From Clostridium sp. CAG:413 (GTDB lineage Bacteria; Bacillota; Clostridia; Oscillospirales; Acutalibacteraceae), in the NCBI GenBank assembly GCA_000431775.1, contig FR888229.1:103750-135920 (forward strand): a DNA stretch of 32,171 bases, given 5' to 3'. Shown here piece by piece: positions 1 to 8,230 of the stretch. Each line of letters opens with the position of its first letter. Within the stretch, counting starts at the first letter, position 1. The position numbers and the translations under genes are program-made. A model generated the notes under the pieces. It made no database searches and was not told where the DNA came from. It saw only the letters and a program-made list of their open reading frames with translations.

Positions 1-973
1 AACCGCCGCCGTAATATATGCTTGCGTCGTCAGACGGCGAGTCGAAATAGAAGCCTGTGCAATACTGCCTGTTGCTCATCTTGCGGGGCTCGTCAAGTAT
101 CCACTGCGCGGGCTTATAATCACGCGAAAAGCCCGACGCAAAATAGCCGTCGAGGGCGCAGCGATAGGCATTGACGACCGAAGCGGTGTAATAAGCCGAT
201 TTTGCTCTGCCCTCTATCTTGAAGCTGTCGATGCCCGCCTCGGCAAGCTCGGGGATATGCTCGATAAGGCACATATCCTTTGAATTCATTATGTAAGTGC
301 CGTTCGCATCCTGCTCAACAGGGAAGAATTCGCCGGGGCGTTTCTCCTCCTGAAGCGAATATTTCCAGCGACAGGGCTGAGCGCAGTCCCCTCTGTTGGA
401 ATCCCTGCCCGTCAGATAATTTGACAGTAGACAGCGGCCTGAGAAGGACACGCACATCGCCCCGTGGACGAAGCACTCAATTTCAAGTTCTTTGGGCGTT
501 TTGGCGCGCAGCTCCGCTATCTCGGCGAGTGAAAGCTCTCTCGCCGTGACAATGCGGTTTGCGCCGAGCTCATAGAATGCGTTCGCGGCGGCGTAATTTG
601 TGATACCCGCCTGTGTGGAGATATGGATATCCACATCGGGGGCGTATTTTTTAGCGAGCTTCAGAACGCCGATATCGGTGATGATGAAAGCGTCAACTCC
701 GCTCTCGGCGGCATACTCAATAAATGACGGAAGCTCGGCGAGCTCGTTATTGCGCGGCACGGTGTTGCAGGTCAGATAGACCTTTACGCCCTTTGAATGG
801 GCGTAATCGCAGGCATTCCTCAGCTCGTCGCCGCCGAAGCTCGCAGCCGCAGTCCTCATGCCGAAGCGGTCGGAGCCGAGATAAACCGCATCGGCTCCGT
901 ATTCGACGGCAGCGGCAAGCCTCTCCGCGTCGCCGGCGGGGGCAAGCAGCTCCGGTCTGTTCATTGAAAGCAT
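1..973 (-). CDS. Peptidase U32 family protein, probable tRNA/rRNA hydroxylation factor (3' end outside window)
   Basis: The first 324 residues are visible; the C-terminus lies beyond base 1. The N-terminus (LLAPAGD, then GADAVYLG) and the Cys cluster read from about 370-490 (FVHGAMCVSFSGRC, then RGDCAQPCRW) are the U32 family signature. Despite the name, characterised bacterial members (TrhP, RlhA) act in prephenate-dependent 5-hydroxylation of tRNA U34 or 23S rRNA cytidine, with the cysteines probably holding an iron-sulfur cluster. The gene follows mltG by 15 bases, as U32 genes follow yrrL (mltG) in Bacillus, so a TrhP-like role is favoured; this is inference. A TCCTCC complement (RBS) at 978-983 supports the ATG at 973. 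An in-frame ATG at 964 is an alternative start with longer spacing. It is the last visible gene of a six-gene operon. Confidence 0.88.
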   Translation of the reverse strand, partial: MLSMNRPELLAPAGDAERLAAAVEYGADAVYLGSDRFGMRTAAASFGGDELRNACDYAHSKGVKVYLTCNTVPRNNELAELPSFIEYAAESGVDAFIITDIGVLKLAKKYAPDVDIHISTQAGITNYAAANAFYELGANRIVTARELSLAEIAELRAKTPKELEIECFVHGAMCVSFSGRCLLSNYLTGRDSNRGDCAQPCRWKYSLQEEKRPGEFFPVEQDANGTYIMNSKDMCLIEHIPELAEAGIDSFKIEGRAKSAYYTASVVNAYRCALDGYFASGFSRDYKPAQWILDEPRKMSNRQYCTGFYFDSPSDDASIYYGGG

Positions 974-988
974 ATGATCCTCCGATAA

Positions 989-2356
989 TCAGTTACTGTT
1001 GGCTCGGAGCACCTTATTGCCGTTCTCATCGTGCTCAAGCTGAGTCTTTGCCATATAGATCTTGCCATATTTATCGTGGCGGAAAAAGTAATAGTCGGTA
1101 TCATCCGGGAAGAGCGCCGCTTTGATGGCATCGTCGCCGGGGTTGCATATCGGCCCCGGAGGCAGACCCTGTGAATAGTAAGTGTTATAAGGCATCTCGT
1201 AATTCACGGAGGCCGGGTCGTTGGGGGCGATATAAGTCTTGATATAATTCTCTGTCGAGTCGCAGCCGAGGGTCGGCCATGAAACGGCGTGATTGAGCCT
1301 GTTGTGGATAACGGAGGATATTTGACCCATCTGCTCGGTATTGGCGGCCTCACGCTGGATTATCGAGGCTATTATCATTATCTCATCGCGCGTATAGCCG
1401 AGCTTATCCGCCTGCGCCTGATATTCATCGGTCCAGCGCTTATCGGATTCGCTGAGGAACTTCCTTATAACGCTGTTCGGGTCGCTGTTCTCATAGAATT
1501 CATAGGTCTCGGGGTAGAAATAACCCTCGAGAGCAAAGGTCCTGCTTGAATTCTGCGGGATCTTTGACACAAAATCATATTCAAAGGTCGTGCCCTTGAG
1601 CGAAGCTATGAGCTTGTCCTTGGAGCAAACGCCGAATTTATCAAGGCGGTCAAACATCTGATAAATAGTCCAGCCCTCGGGGAATATCAGAGTCACCGTC
1701 TCATCGGTCTTCTGTATCTCCTTAAACTCGGTCAGATAGCCCTCAAGCCCCATATTCTTTTGAACATAATAAACGCCGCTCAGGTATACGGGGGCAGCGA
1801 CGGGCTTCTTTTTGTTGATATTCTTGAAGGTGTCGACGAGCTTATAGAACATCTTGCAGAACAGCTTCTGCTTAACAAGCCCTTCATCGGCAAGAATATC
1901 AATTATTTCGTTGGTCGTTGCGTCATTCGGTATAGTTACAACGACATCCTCGTCACTCCTCGTTATTGCGAGCACGTCGTTTATACATGAGAGCGCAATG
2001 AGTGAGAGTACGGTGGTGCATATCAGCACGGCGGCACAAAAGACGGCGAAAGCGGAGTCAAACGCCTTCTTAACAGTCTTTTTGACGCTCTGAACCGGTC
2101 GCTGCTGCTGAGCGGGCTGACGGGGCTTGACGGGCTTGCGGTTGGAGAAATATACCTCGCCGTTATACCTCGGGCGCTGATCGTCGGCATCGAAATCCTC
2201 AATGCTGTCCTCGTCAATATGCACCTCAAATTTTTTCTTTTGCGGCACGGGATCGGGAGTAAGATTATCAAGCTCCGAAGGGTAAAGCAAGCTATCGTCA
2301 TCGTCAATAATATGCACCTCAAAGGGTTGCTTGCGGCCTTTATCGTCGTTATTCAT
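989..2356 (-). CDS. mltG: Endolytic peptidoglycan transglycosylase MltG
   Basis: 455 residues. MltG cleaves nascent glycan strands at the membrane and helps set glycan chain length. Layout: an acidic, proline- and glutamine-rich cytoplasmic region (residues 1-95), one membrane helix (about 101-123), then the extracellular YceG fold. The catalytic Glu is probably E336 in ASIIQREAAN, followed by the usual RLNHAVSWPTLGCDST and YYSQGLPPGPICNPG motifs. The N-terminal tail is longer than in E. coli MltG, as is common in Firmicutes, and carries a duplicated acidic motif (FEVHI followed by Asp/Glu/Ser at residues 12-22 and 43-52). An RBS AAGGAGG lies before the ATG. It sits 14 bases after the 5-formyl-THF cyclo-ligase gene in a housekeeping operon. 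Confidence 0.95.
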   Translation of the reverse strand: MNNDDKGRKQPFEVHIIDDDDSLLYPSELDNLTPDPVPQKKKFEVHIDEDSIEDFDADDQRPRYNGEVYFSNRKPVKPRQPAQQQRPVQSVKKTVKKAFDSAFAVFCAAVLICTTVLSLIALSCINDVLAITRSDEDVVVTIPNDATTNEIIDILADEGLVKQKLFCKMFYKLVDTFKNINKKKPVAAPVYLSGVYYVQKNMGLEGYLTEFKEIQKTDETVTLIFPEGWTIYQMFDRLDKFGVCSKDKLIASLKGTTFEYDFVSKIPQNSSRTFALEGYFYPETYEFYENSDPNSVIRKFLSESDKRWTDEYQAQADKLGYTRDEIMIIASIIQREAANTEQMGQISSVIHNRLNHAVSWPTLGCDSTENYIKTYIAPNDPASVNYEMPYNTYYSQGLPPGPICNPGDDAIKAALFPDDTDYYFFRHDKYGKIYMAKTQLEHDENGNKVLRANSN

Positions 2357-2370
2357 TCTGATATGCCTCC

Positions 2371-2937
2371 TTATGGAAAGTATATAAATCTGCGTTCTGT
2401 AAGCGCAAGGTGAATTCTGATATCATGGGGATCTGTCGGCAGGTAGTCATAAATGCAGCGTTCACGGCAGATAGCAAGAGCCGTAACCTCATGGGCGGCA
2501 AGGAATCTGTCATAATAACCGCCGCCGTAGCCGAGCCTGTTGCCCTGTCGGTCAAGGCCGAGTGCGGGCACGACGCATAATGCGCCATCAAAGTTCTCAA
2601 ACGGCTTCTTTCCGTCAGTCGCGACGGTCGGAATACCGAATTTTCCCGGGGAAAGAGAATCGAGAGAGTCTATCTGATAAAACAGCATTTCGCCGCTGTT
2701 GCAATTCGGCACCGCAACGGTCTTGCCGTCACGAAGCGCCGCATTAATGAAATCGCGGGTATCCGGTTCGCTGCCGACCGAAACATAGGTCAGAATTGAA
2801 CGGGCGTTTGAATAAAGCTCGCAATTCAGCAGCGTCGCCGTCATGCGCCTGTCAAGCTCAAGCCGCTCCACTGCCGAAATGCCGTCTCTGATCGAGCAGC
2901 AAAGCCGACGGGCGGCAGATTTATCTGTCACGGGCAT
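2371..2937 (-). CDS. 5-formyltetrahydrofolate cyclo-ligase
   Basis: 188 residues, the usual family length. The enzyme uses ATP to convert 5-formyl-THF (folinic acid) to 5,10-methenyl-THF, returning a storage form of folate to the one-carbon pool. Visible evidence: the N-terminal KSAARRLCCSIRDGIS region that opens the family fold, and the glycine-rich nucleotide-binding motif RLGYGGGYYDRFLA near the C-terminus, preceded by PALGLDRQGN. The ATG at 2937 overlaps the end of the DJ-1 gene by 10 bases and has no strong RBS of its own, so translational coupling is likely. It belongs to the operon that begins with the thymidylate kinase. Confidence 0.93.
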   Translation of the reverse strand: MPVTDKSAARRLCCSIRDGISAVERLELDRRMTATLLNCELYSNARSILTYVSVGSEPDTRDFINAALRDGKTVAVPNCNSGEMLFYQIDSLDSLSPGKFGIPTVATDGKKPFENFDGALCVVPALGLDRQGNRLGYGGGYYDRFLAAHEVTALAICRERCIYDYLPTDPHDIRIHLALTERRFIYFP

Positions 2938-3473
2938 TGCAAAGTCGATCTGAGCGAATCGGCGGCTGCCTGACCCTTGACTTTTGCGGCTATCGCAAGT
3001 CCGAAATCAACGGCACAGCCCATTCCTTTGGCGGTGATGAAATTGCCGTCGGTGCAGACAAAGCCGCTGTTGGGTATGGCTCCGATAAGGTCATCCTCAA
3101 AGCCGGGGAAGCAGACTGCTCTCCTGCCTTGCAGCAATCCCTTCCTGCCGAGGATCATCGGGGCGGCGCATATGGCGCATAGCAATTTGCCGCTCTCGGC
3201 ACAGAAATCTATGAAAGAATTGACATCCTTACTCTTTTGCAGATTGAGCGTGCCGGGCATACCGCCGGGGAGAATAACGCCCTCAAGCTCATCGGAGAGT
3301 GAAACCTCTTCAATTGTTTTATCGCAAACAAATGTCATACCGTGTGCGCCTTTGACGGCGGGTTCGCCGCCGACGGAAACGGTCAGGACTTCAATACCGC
3401 TTCGCCTGATCACATCTATTGTCGCAACAGCTTCGACCTCTTCAAAGCCGTCAGCCATAAATATATATAACAT
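2928..3473 (-). CDS. DJ-1/PfpI (YajL-like) family protein
   Basis: 181 residues. DJ-1 superfamily proteins are small cytoplasmic Rossmann-like proteins with a reactive cysteine at a nucleophile elbow; bacterial members are linked to oxidative and carbonyl stress, and the enzymatic role (glyoxalase or deglycase) is debated. The family hallmarks are present: MADGFEEVEA near the N-terminus with the acidic partner E14, the LPGGMPG turn near 68-74, and CAICAAPMIL with the nucleophile C102. The start has a clear RBS GGAGG eight bases upstream. It lies 16 bases after the GNAT gene and overlaps the next gene by 10 bases. Confidence 0.92.
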   Translation of the reverse strand: MLYIFMADGFEEVEAVATIDVIRRSGIEVLTVSVGGEPAVKGAHGMTFVCDKTIEEVSLSDELEGVILPGGMPGTLNLQKSKDVNSFIDFCAESGKLLCAICAAPMILGRKGLLQGRRAVCFPGFEDDLIGAIPNSGFVCTDGNFITAKGMGCAVDFGLAIAAKVKGQAAADSLRSTLQCP

Positions 3474-3489
3474 AGTTTGAACCTCCTGA

Positions 3490-4338
3490 TTAATCTAACG
3501 TCAAACCGAGATACGCATTATCTACATTTATTATCGCATCTGCCGCTTCGATTGTGAGCGGAAGAGCCTCACCACTGCATTCAAACGCTGCGTCAAAAGC
3601 GCAGGGAGCGGAGCATGGAAGCGAAAAATTAATCGACTCACAATCGGTATTACTAAAGATATATGACGCGAATTCTGCTGTAAAATCGCGCGAAAAGGCG
3701 AATTCCTTTACAGTACAAACGCGGCCATTTATGCTGTAAAGCGAATATCCTTTACAACATTGAAACAACTTGTCACCGCCGCAAGTGCTGAGCTTTACAG
3801 CTTTATTGACGGAGTTTTTGTCCCAAATGAAGCGATCACATCTGCCGAAAGCGGCTTCACGCAGTTCAAACAGCTCAAAATCGGTATCTTTATCGTTGAA
3901 ATCCTTTAATATATCCGTTTCGGAGCGGTGAACGGTGAACACTTTCCTGCCGAAGGCAGGCAGATAACCGCGCTTCTCATAGAAATCAAACAGCTCTTTT
4001 TCGCCGGGCTTCAGGCAAATAAAGGCTTGTCCCCTGTCCGCCGCCGTTCTTGCGGAGAAATCAAGCAGCTCTGTCATCAGGCCCTTGCCTCGGTGCGATA
4101 TCTTAGTGCTGGCGGCATACAGATAGTATGCAGGATATCTCTTGCCGCCAATGGACATTTCACCGCCGAGCAAGAAAAGCATTGCAGCTATCTCGCCGTC
4201 GATAACGAATACCGGCACATTTTGCGGAGTATAAAAGCTCTTGAAGAAAGCGTTTATGAAGCTCTCGTCGTCGCCGAAAGCCTCCTGCCAAAGAACGGTC
4301 ATCGCAGGGATATCGTCATACAAAGAAAACCTGATCAT
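3490..4338 (-). CDS. GNAT family N-acetyltransferase
   Basis: 282 residues. The N-terminal 140 residues form a recognisable GNAT domain: a first strand and helix (MIRFSLYDDIPAMTVLWQEA), and the acetyl-CoA pyrophosphate loop HRGKGLM near residues 96-102 followed by the helix TELLDFSARTA, then FDFYEKRGY, typical of the last motif. The remaining 140 residues do not match anything I recognise and may be a second, degenerate acyltransferase-like or substrate-binding domain, as in Eis-like two-domain proteins. The substrate cannot be told from sequence. Its ATG overlaps the kinase stop codon by four bases (ATGA), so the two are translationally coupled. Confidence 0.85.
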   Translation of the reverse strand: MIRFSLYDDIPAMTVLWQEAFGDDESFINAFFKSFYTPQNVPVFVIDGEIAAMLFLLGGEMSIGGKRYPAYYLYAASTKISHRGKGLMTELLDFSARTAADRGQAFICLKPGEKELFDFYEKRGYLPAFGRKVFTVHRSETDILKDFNDKDTDFELFELREAAFGRCDRFIWDKNSVNKAVKLSTCGGDKLFQCCKGYSLYSINGRVCTVKEFAFSRDFTAEFASYIFSNTDCESINFSLPCSAPCAFDAAFECSGEALPLTIEAADAIINVDNAYLGLTLD

Positions 4339-5012
4339 AATTCAATGCCGAGCGCCTTTGAAACAGACTCAAAAACACGGTTGGCGATAATCTCTTTCGG
4401 GAGCGGTTCGCCGCCCTCGCCGCAGATTATCCTTGCCCAGCCGAGCTTGCGGCACGCATAGTCGGCGGCCTCGCGGCAGGAGTTGAGATAGGAGACGTCC
4501 TTCTCGTGGATATCTTTTTTAGATTCATCTCCGTGATATCTGCCTGTCATCAGCTTCTGTGAGATCTCTACAGGCATATCAAGATAGATAACGGCGTCGG
4601 GCTTCGGGATGCCCATTTTGCCGTATTCAAAGTCCTCGAGCCATTCAAGATAGCTGTCCCATTCCTCTCTCGGGGTCTTGGTGAGCTGATGATAGGCGTT
4701 AGAAGTAGTGTATCTGTCCGCAAGGAAGATGCCGCCGTTAAGGTAAGCCTCTTTCCAATAGCAGTTGTAGCTGACAAAGCGGTCAACGGCAAAGAAAGCA
4801 CTCGCCGCATATGCGTTAACGTCGGTGGGCTTGCTTCCGAATCTGCCGGCAAGATACATTTTGACGGGCTCACAGGCGGGGTCGCCGTAATTCGGCAATT
4901 TAATATAATTGATATCTATATTGCGCTGAGAAAATCTCTGTTTCAGCAGCTCCTCCTGAGTGGATTTGCCGCTGCCGTCCAGACCCTCGATAACGATAAG
5001 TTTCCCTTTCAT
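4335..5012 (-). CDS. tmk: Thymidylate kinase (dTMP kinase) family protein
   Basis: 225 residues. The enzyme phosphorylates dTMP to dTDP for DNA synthesis. The P-loop GLDGSGKS is at residues 10-17, and the DR(Y/F) motif is seen as LADRYTTSNAYHQ; a lid-like arginine segment follows (MTGRYHGDESKKD). An upstream in-frame ATG exists at 5042, but the RBS GGAGG lies between it and the ATG at 5012, which makes MKGKLIVIEG the likely start. The protein is slightly longer than a typical Tmk (about 205-215 residues) and divergent in the lid, so a related deoxynucleoside monophosphate kinase is possible. It is the first gene of the operon running down to the U32 gene. Confidence 0.85.
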   Translation of the reverse strand: MKGKLIVIEGLDGSGKSTQEELLKQRFSQRNIDINYIKLPNYGDPACEPVKMYLAGRFGSKPTDVNAYAASAFFAVDRFVSYNCYWKEAYLNGGIFLADRYTTSNAYHQLTKTPREEWDSYLEWLEDFEYGKMGIPKPDAVIYLDMPVEISQKLMTGRYHGDESKKDIHEKDVSYLNSCREAADYACRKLGWARIICGEGGEPLPKEIIANRVFESVSKALGIEL

Positions 5013-5050
5013 CCGCCCAACTTCCTCCATTTTACAGTACAATTATTAAT

Positions 5051-5079
5051 ATTATATCAAGGTTTTATGTACTTTTCAA
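5051..5079 (-). promoter_or_regulatory. Sigma-A-type promoter for the tmk operon, with a palindrome over the -35
   Basis: On the minus strand, TTGAAA (5074-5079) and a perfect TATAAT (5051-5056) are separated by exactly 17 bases, about 40 bases upstream of the kinase start. A near-perfect inverted repeat GTACTT-3-AAGTAC (5069-5083) covers the -35 box and could be a repressor site; that is inference. Confidence 0.75.
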
Positions 5080-5108
5080 GTACAAAAATCCGTTTGGGCA
5101 GCTCAAAA

Positions 5109-5146
5109 ATCATGGGGATATGCACAGAAAACTATACATATCCCCT
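5109..5146 (-). terminator. Probable intrinsic terminator after dpaB
   Basis: A perfect 9-bp stem GGGGATATG/CATATCCCC (5114-5122 with 5137-5145) with a 14-base loop lies just after the dpaB stop codon. On the minus strand it is followed by ATGATTTTTG, a weak T tract, so termination may be partial. It separates the sporulation genes from the tmk promoter. Confidence 0.5.
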
Positions 5147-5158
5147 ATATTCGGCTTA

Positions 5159-5731
5159 TCAAAGCAGCAGCGGCTGGAGCTGAACGCCGTTGAGAGCGGC
5201 CTGCATCGACCTCTCTGTGAGATCAAAATCGCAGATAACCGATCTCGGCTTGCCGCTCGGGTCATCCTGCTTCATAGGCACAAAATAAATATTTCTGACA
5301 TTCATCAGCCTGCCGATATTGGAGGCAGCGGCTGACAGCGCGTCGTTGGTGGCAGGGCCGATAAGCACGGGGCGCTCATTCCGCAGATGCGCCTTTGCCG
5401 CAAGAGTAACGGGCGTGTCGGTTATGCCGTTTGCAAGCTTTGCGAGCGTGTTGCCCGTGCAAGGCTCGATTATCAGTATATCAAGCAGCTTTTTAGGGCC
5501 TATCGGCTCGGCTGCGGTTATCGTATCAATGACCGAGCGGCCGCATATCCCCTCGATCTCGGCAATATGCTGAGCAGCCGTGCCGAAGCGGCTGTCGATG
5601 CCCGCGGCGTTAAAAGACATTATCGGCACTATCTCCGCCCCGCCGCCCTTCAGCAGCCGCATCTGCTCAACGGCTCGGTCAAAAGTGCAGAAGGATCCGC
5701 AAAGAGCGAATCCGACGGTTAGCTTACTCAT
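5159..5731 (-). CDS. dpaB: Dipicolinate synthase subunit B
   Basis: 190 residues, the usual length for DpaB/SpoVFB. With DpaA it makes dipicolinic acid from a lysine-pathway dihydrodipicolinate intermediate in the mother cell; the acid is then loaded into the spore core as its calcium chelate. The protein is a flavoprotein-fold subunit. It starts GFALCGSFCTFDRA, continues with PIMSFNAAGIDSRFG and ADEIEGICGRS-like helices, and carries IIEPCTGNTLAKLANGITD, which are hallmark segments. RBS AAGGAGAG precedes the ATG, and it overlaps dpaA by eight bases. Its presence marks a spore former that uses the DpaAB route rather than the EtfA-based route seen in some clostridia. Confidence 0.93.
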   Translation of the reverse strand: MSKLTVGFALCGSFCTFDRAVEQMRLLKGGGAEIVPIMSFNAAGIDSRFGTAAQHIAEIEGICGRSVIDTITAAEPIGPKKLLDILIIEPCTGNTLAKLANGITDTPVTLAAKAHLRNERPVLIGPATNDALSAAASNIGRLMNVRNIYFVPMKQDDPSGKPRSVICDFDLTERSMQAALNGVQLQPLLL

Positions 5732-6587
5732 ATTCTCTCTCCTTGAGGATATTTATAACACCGTCCGCAATTATCCTGCCGGCTGTTTTCGGCGCTGTCT
5801 TGCCCGGCAGCGACGAGCATTGAAGAGCATTGATCCCCAGCTCGTGAGCCGCGGCGAAATCGGTGCCGTAAGGGGCCGACGCCACGTCGATTATCAGGCA
5901 ATCCGGGCGCACGTTTTTAAGTATTTTGCGGTCAATGACCTGTGCGGGCACGGTGTTGATTATTATATCGTATCTGTCGGCGGACTTATAAAAATCGCTT
6001 ATAAGGCAACCTCCGAGACCGTTGACGGCGGCAAGAGCTATAACGCTCGGGCGGCGCACGCACACGGTCACATCAGCGCCGACGGCGGAAAGCACATCCG
6101 CCGTAGCCTTACCGATCCTGCCGTAGCCGAATACGGCGCATTTACTCGAATGAACGGTGTATTCAATATTCTCGAGCATTGTTTTGAGTATGCCTTGAGC
6201 GGTAGGCACGGAATTCATGACCGTGACATCCTCGCGTTCAAAATAGTCATACACCTCGTCGCAGCGCTTCTCGAGCCTCGCTCTCATGCTGTGGCTGAGC
6301 ATACCCGCGAATATCGGCTGATCTTTGTGAAACATAGCCGCCATTTCGTCAAACGTCTCCTTGACGGGGACTATAGAAAAAACATATCTGCCGTCACGGG
6401 TCACGGGCAGCGGCAGGATGACGGCGTCCGCCGCCTCAACGGCGCTTTTAAGCTCCGTAACGCACTTCCTGGCCCTCTCCGGCAAGCCGTAGACCGCAAT
6501 GTTAAACCCTCTCTCTTCAAGATGATCCGCCATATACAGCTGCCTGCTGTCGCCGCCGATGATGAGCAGATCCTTTATCTTTTCCAT
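5724..6587 (-). CDS. dpaA: Dipicolinate synthase subunit A
   Basis: 287 residues. DpaA/SpoVFA is the dehydrogenase-like subunit that oxidises the dihydrodipicolinate intermediate to dipicolinic acid. The N-terminal region (LLIIGGDSRQLYMADHL) and the central Rossmann motif VFGYGRIGKATADVL with following VTVCVRR are the family signature; IIDVASAPYGTDF and CSSLPGKTAPKTAG near the end are also typical. A longer open frame begins at 6632, but a purine-rich RBS (AAGGGGGGTG) lies just upstream of the ATG at 6587, which I choose. It heads a two-gene operon and is divergent from murC. Expression is expected in the mother cell during sporulation. Confidence 0.93.
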   Translation of the reverse strand: MEKIKDLLIIGGDSRQLYMADHLEERGFNIAVYGLPERARKCVTELKSAVEAADAVILPLPVTRDGRYVFSIVPVKETFDEMAAMFHKDQPIFAGMLSHSMRARLEKRCDEVYDYFEREDVTVMNSVPTAQGILKTMLENIEYTVHSSKCAVFGYGRIGKATADVLSAVGADVTVCVRRPSVIALAAVNGLGGCLISDFYKSADRYDIIINTVPAQVIDRKILKNVRPDCLIIDVASAPYGTDFAAAHELGINALQCSSLPGKTAPKTAGRIIADGVINILKEREYE

Positions 6588-6662
6588 ATTTACACCCCCC
6601 TTTTGTAACCGTCGACCGACCCGTTTAGGCACGGCCGCCGATTACCTCGGTTTAACACTAAT

Positions 6663-6689
6663 CATTTTATGTGCGTAGAATTATACTGT
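6663..6689 (-). promoter_or_regulatory. Candidate sigma-K-type sporulation promoter for dpaA
   Basis: On the minus strand an AC dinucleotide (6688-6689) and CATAAAATG (6663-6671) are separated by 16 bases, close to the mother-cell sigma-K pattern AC-N16/17-CATANNNTA with one mismatch. spoVFAB is sigma-K dependent in Bacillus. The pattern is short, so chance is possible. Confidence 0.35.
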
Positions 6690-6749
6690 TACCGTGAATA
6701 TCCGTCGGCGCGAGAAATCAAAAAAGCTGCAAATAATGAAAACTTTCTC

Positions 6750-6778
6750 TTTATTTTTTCAAAGATATGTAATATAAT
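6750..6778 (+). promoter_or_regulatory. Candidate promoter for murC
   Basis: A perfect TATAAT at 6773-6778 lies 60 bases upstream of murC in an AT-rich stretch. The -35 (TTTATT, 6750-6755, 17-base spacing) is poor. A small CAGCCC/GGGTTG hairpin around 6799-6813 lies in the leader. Confidence 0.35.
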
Positions 6779-6838
6779 ATTTTTATAACTCCGTCTTGCA
6801 GCCCTTCGGGTTGAGAACGACGACGAAAGGAAATTGCG

Positions 6839-8230
6839 ATGAAAGATATTGATGCGCTCCTCAAAAGCGTTAAAAGGATACATTTTATCGGCATCGGCGG
6901 TTCGGGAATGTGCCCGATAGCCGAGATACTGCACAAGGAGGGCTATCTGCTCAGCGGCTCCGGCAACAACGAAACCGACACTCTTGCCCGCATACGCTCG
7001 CTCGGCATACCCGTCGTGCTCGGTCAAAAGGCGGAGAATATCGAGGGCGCTCAGATGATAGTCTACACCGCAGCCATACTGCCCGATAACCCCGAGCTTG
7101 TGGCCGCAAAGGCATCGGGCATCCCCACATTTGAACGCAGCGTAGTGCTCGGCGCCATCACCCGCCTTTACCCCGACTGCATCTGCATAAGCGGCACCCA
7201 CGGCAAGACCACCTCAAGCTCGATGCTTACGCAAATTCTCATTGAGGCGGGCTTCGACCCCTCGGCCGTCATAGGCGGCAAGCTGCCGCTCACGGGCACA
7301 AACGGAATTGTCGGCCACAGCGAGCACATGGTCTGTGAAGCGTGCGAATTCTGCGACCATTTCTTACAGCTCTCGCCCGATATCGCCGTGATACTGAATG
7401 TTGACGAGGATCACCTCGAATACTTCAAAAATCTCGATAATATCAAACGCTCCTTTGCGAATTTCGCTTCAATGGCGACAAAGGCGGTCATATATAACGG
7501 CGACGACGAGAACACCTGCTCGGCCGTTGCCGCCGCTGAGACCGACGGCAAGCAGCTTATAACCTTCGGCCTCGGCGAAAAAAATAACTTCCGCGCCGTC
7601 AATATCACGAGCAGCAGAGAATATGATTCATATGATCTCGTCAAGGACGGAGAAAAGCTCGGCAAAGTCACTCTCTCAGTTCCCGGTGAGCACAACGTAT
7701 ATAATTCTCTCGCCGTTATCGCTGCGGCAATGCTCACGGGCGCCGACTTTGAGCAATGCGTTAAGGGAATCGAGGATTTCCACGGCGCAGGCAGGCGATT
7801 TGAGAAGCTCGCGGAGATAGACGGCATCACGATAGCCGACGACTACGCCCATCACCCGAGGGAGCTTGAAGTAACGCTCAAAACTGCAATGAATATGGGA
7901 TACCGCAAGGTTTGGGCGGTATTCCAGCCCTTCACCTACTCAAGAACGGCTATACTCTTTGATGACTTCGTCAGGGTGCTCCAGATCCCGGATCACTGCA
8001 TAATGACCGAGATAATGGGCTCGAGAGAGGTCAACACCTATGATATATACACCTCACAGCTTGCCGAGAAGATACCCGGCAGCGTGTGGTTCAACACCTT
8101 TGAAGAAGTGGCGCAATACGCCGTTGATCATGCCGAGAGCGGCGATCTGATAATCACCCTCGGCTGCGGCGATATATATAAAGCGGCAAAAATCATGATT
8201 AAAAAATTAAAGGAAAGGGCGGCTGAGTAA
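6839..8230 (+). CDS. murC: UDP-N-acetylmuramate--L-alanine ligase
   Basis: 463 residues, standard MurC length. The enzyme adds L-alanine to UDP-MurNAc using ATP, the first step of the stem peptide in peptidoglycan synthesis, in the cytoplasm. Domains in order: the N-terminal Rossmann-like UDP-binding domain with HFIGIGGSGMCPIA (residues 14-27), the central ATPase with Mur-ligase P-loop ISGTHGKTTSSS (about 119-130) and NVDEDHLEYF, and the C-terminal domain with DDYAHHPRE and the end motif LGCGDIYKAA. RBS AAAGGAA precedes the ATG. Its TAA stop shares a base with the start of the following beta-galactosidase, so the two are probably translated from one message. Confidence 0.97.
   Translation: MKDIDALLKSVKRIHFIGIGGSGMCPIAEILHKEGYLLSGSGNNETDTLARIRSLGIPVVLGQKAENIEGAQMIVYTAAILPDNPELVAAKASGIPTFERSVVLGAITRLYPDCICISGTHGKTTSSSMLTQILIEAGFDPSAVIGGKLPLTGTNGIVGHSEHMVCEACEFCDHFLQLSPDIAVILNVDEDHLEYFKNLDNIKRSFANFASMATKAVIYNGDDENTCSAVAAAETDGKQLITFGLGEKNNFRAVNITSSREYDSYDLVKDGEKLGKVTLSVPGEHNVYNSLAVIAAAMLTGADFEQCVKGIEDFHGAGRRFEKLAEIDGITIADDYAHHPRELEVTLKTAMNMGYRKVWAVFQPFTYSRTAILFDDFVRVLQIPDHCIMTEIMGSREVNTYDIYTSQLAEKIPGSVWFNTFEEVAQYAVDHAESGDLIITLGCGDIYKAAKIMIKKLKERAAE

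Noticed and set aside
5580..6608. 342-residue plus-strand open frame opposite dpaA and dpaB
   Set aside because: It is antisense to two well-supported sporulation genes and shows no recognisable motif or RBS.
6790..6838. Riboswitch in the murC leader
   Set aside because: Only one short hairpin (6799-6813) is seen, too small for a known riboswitch class.
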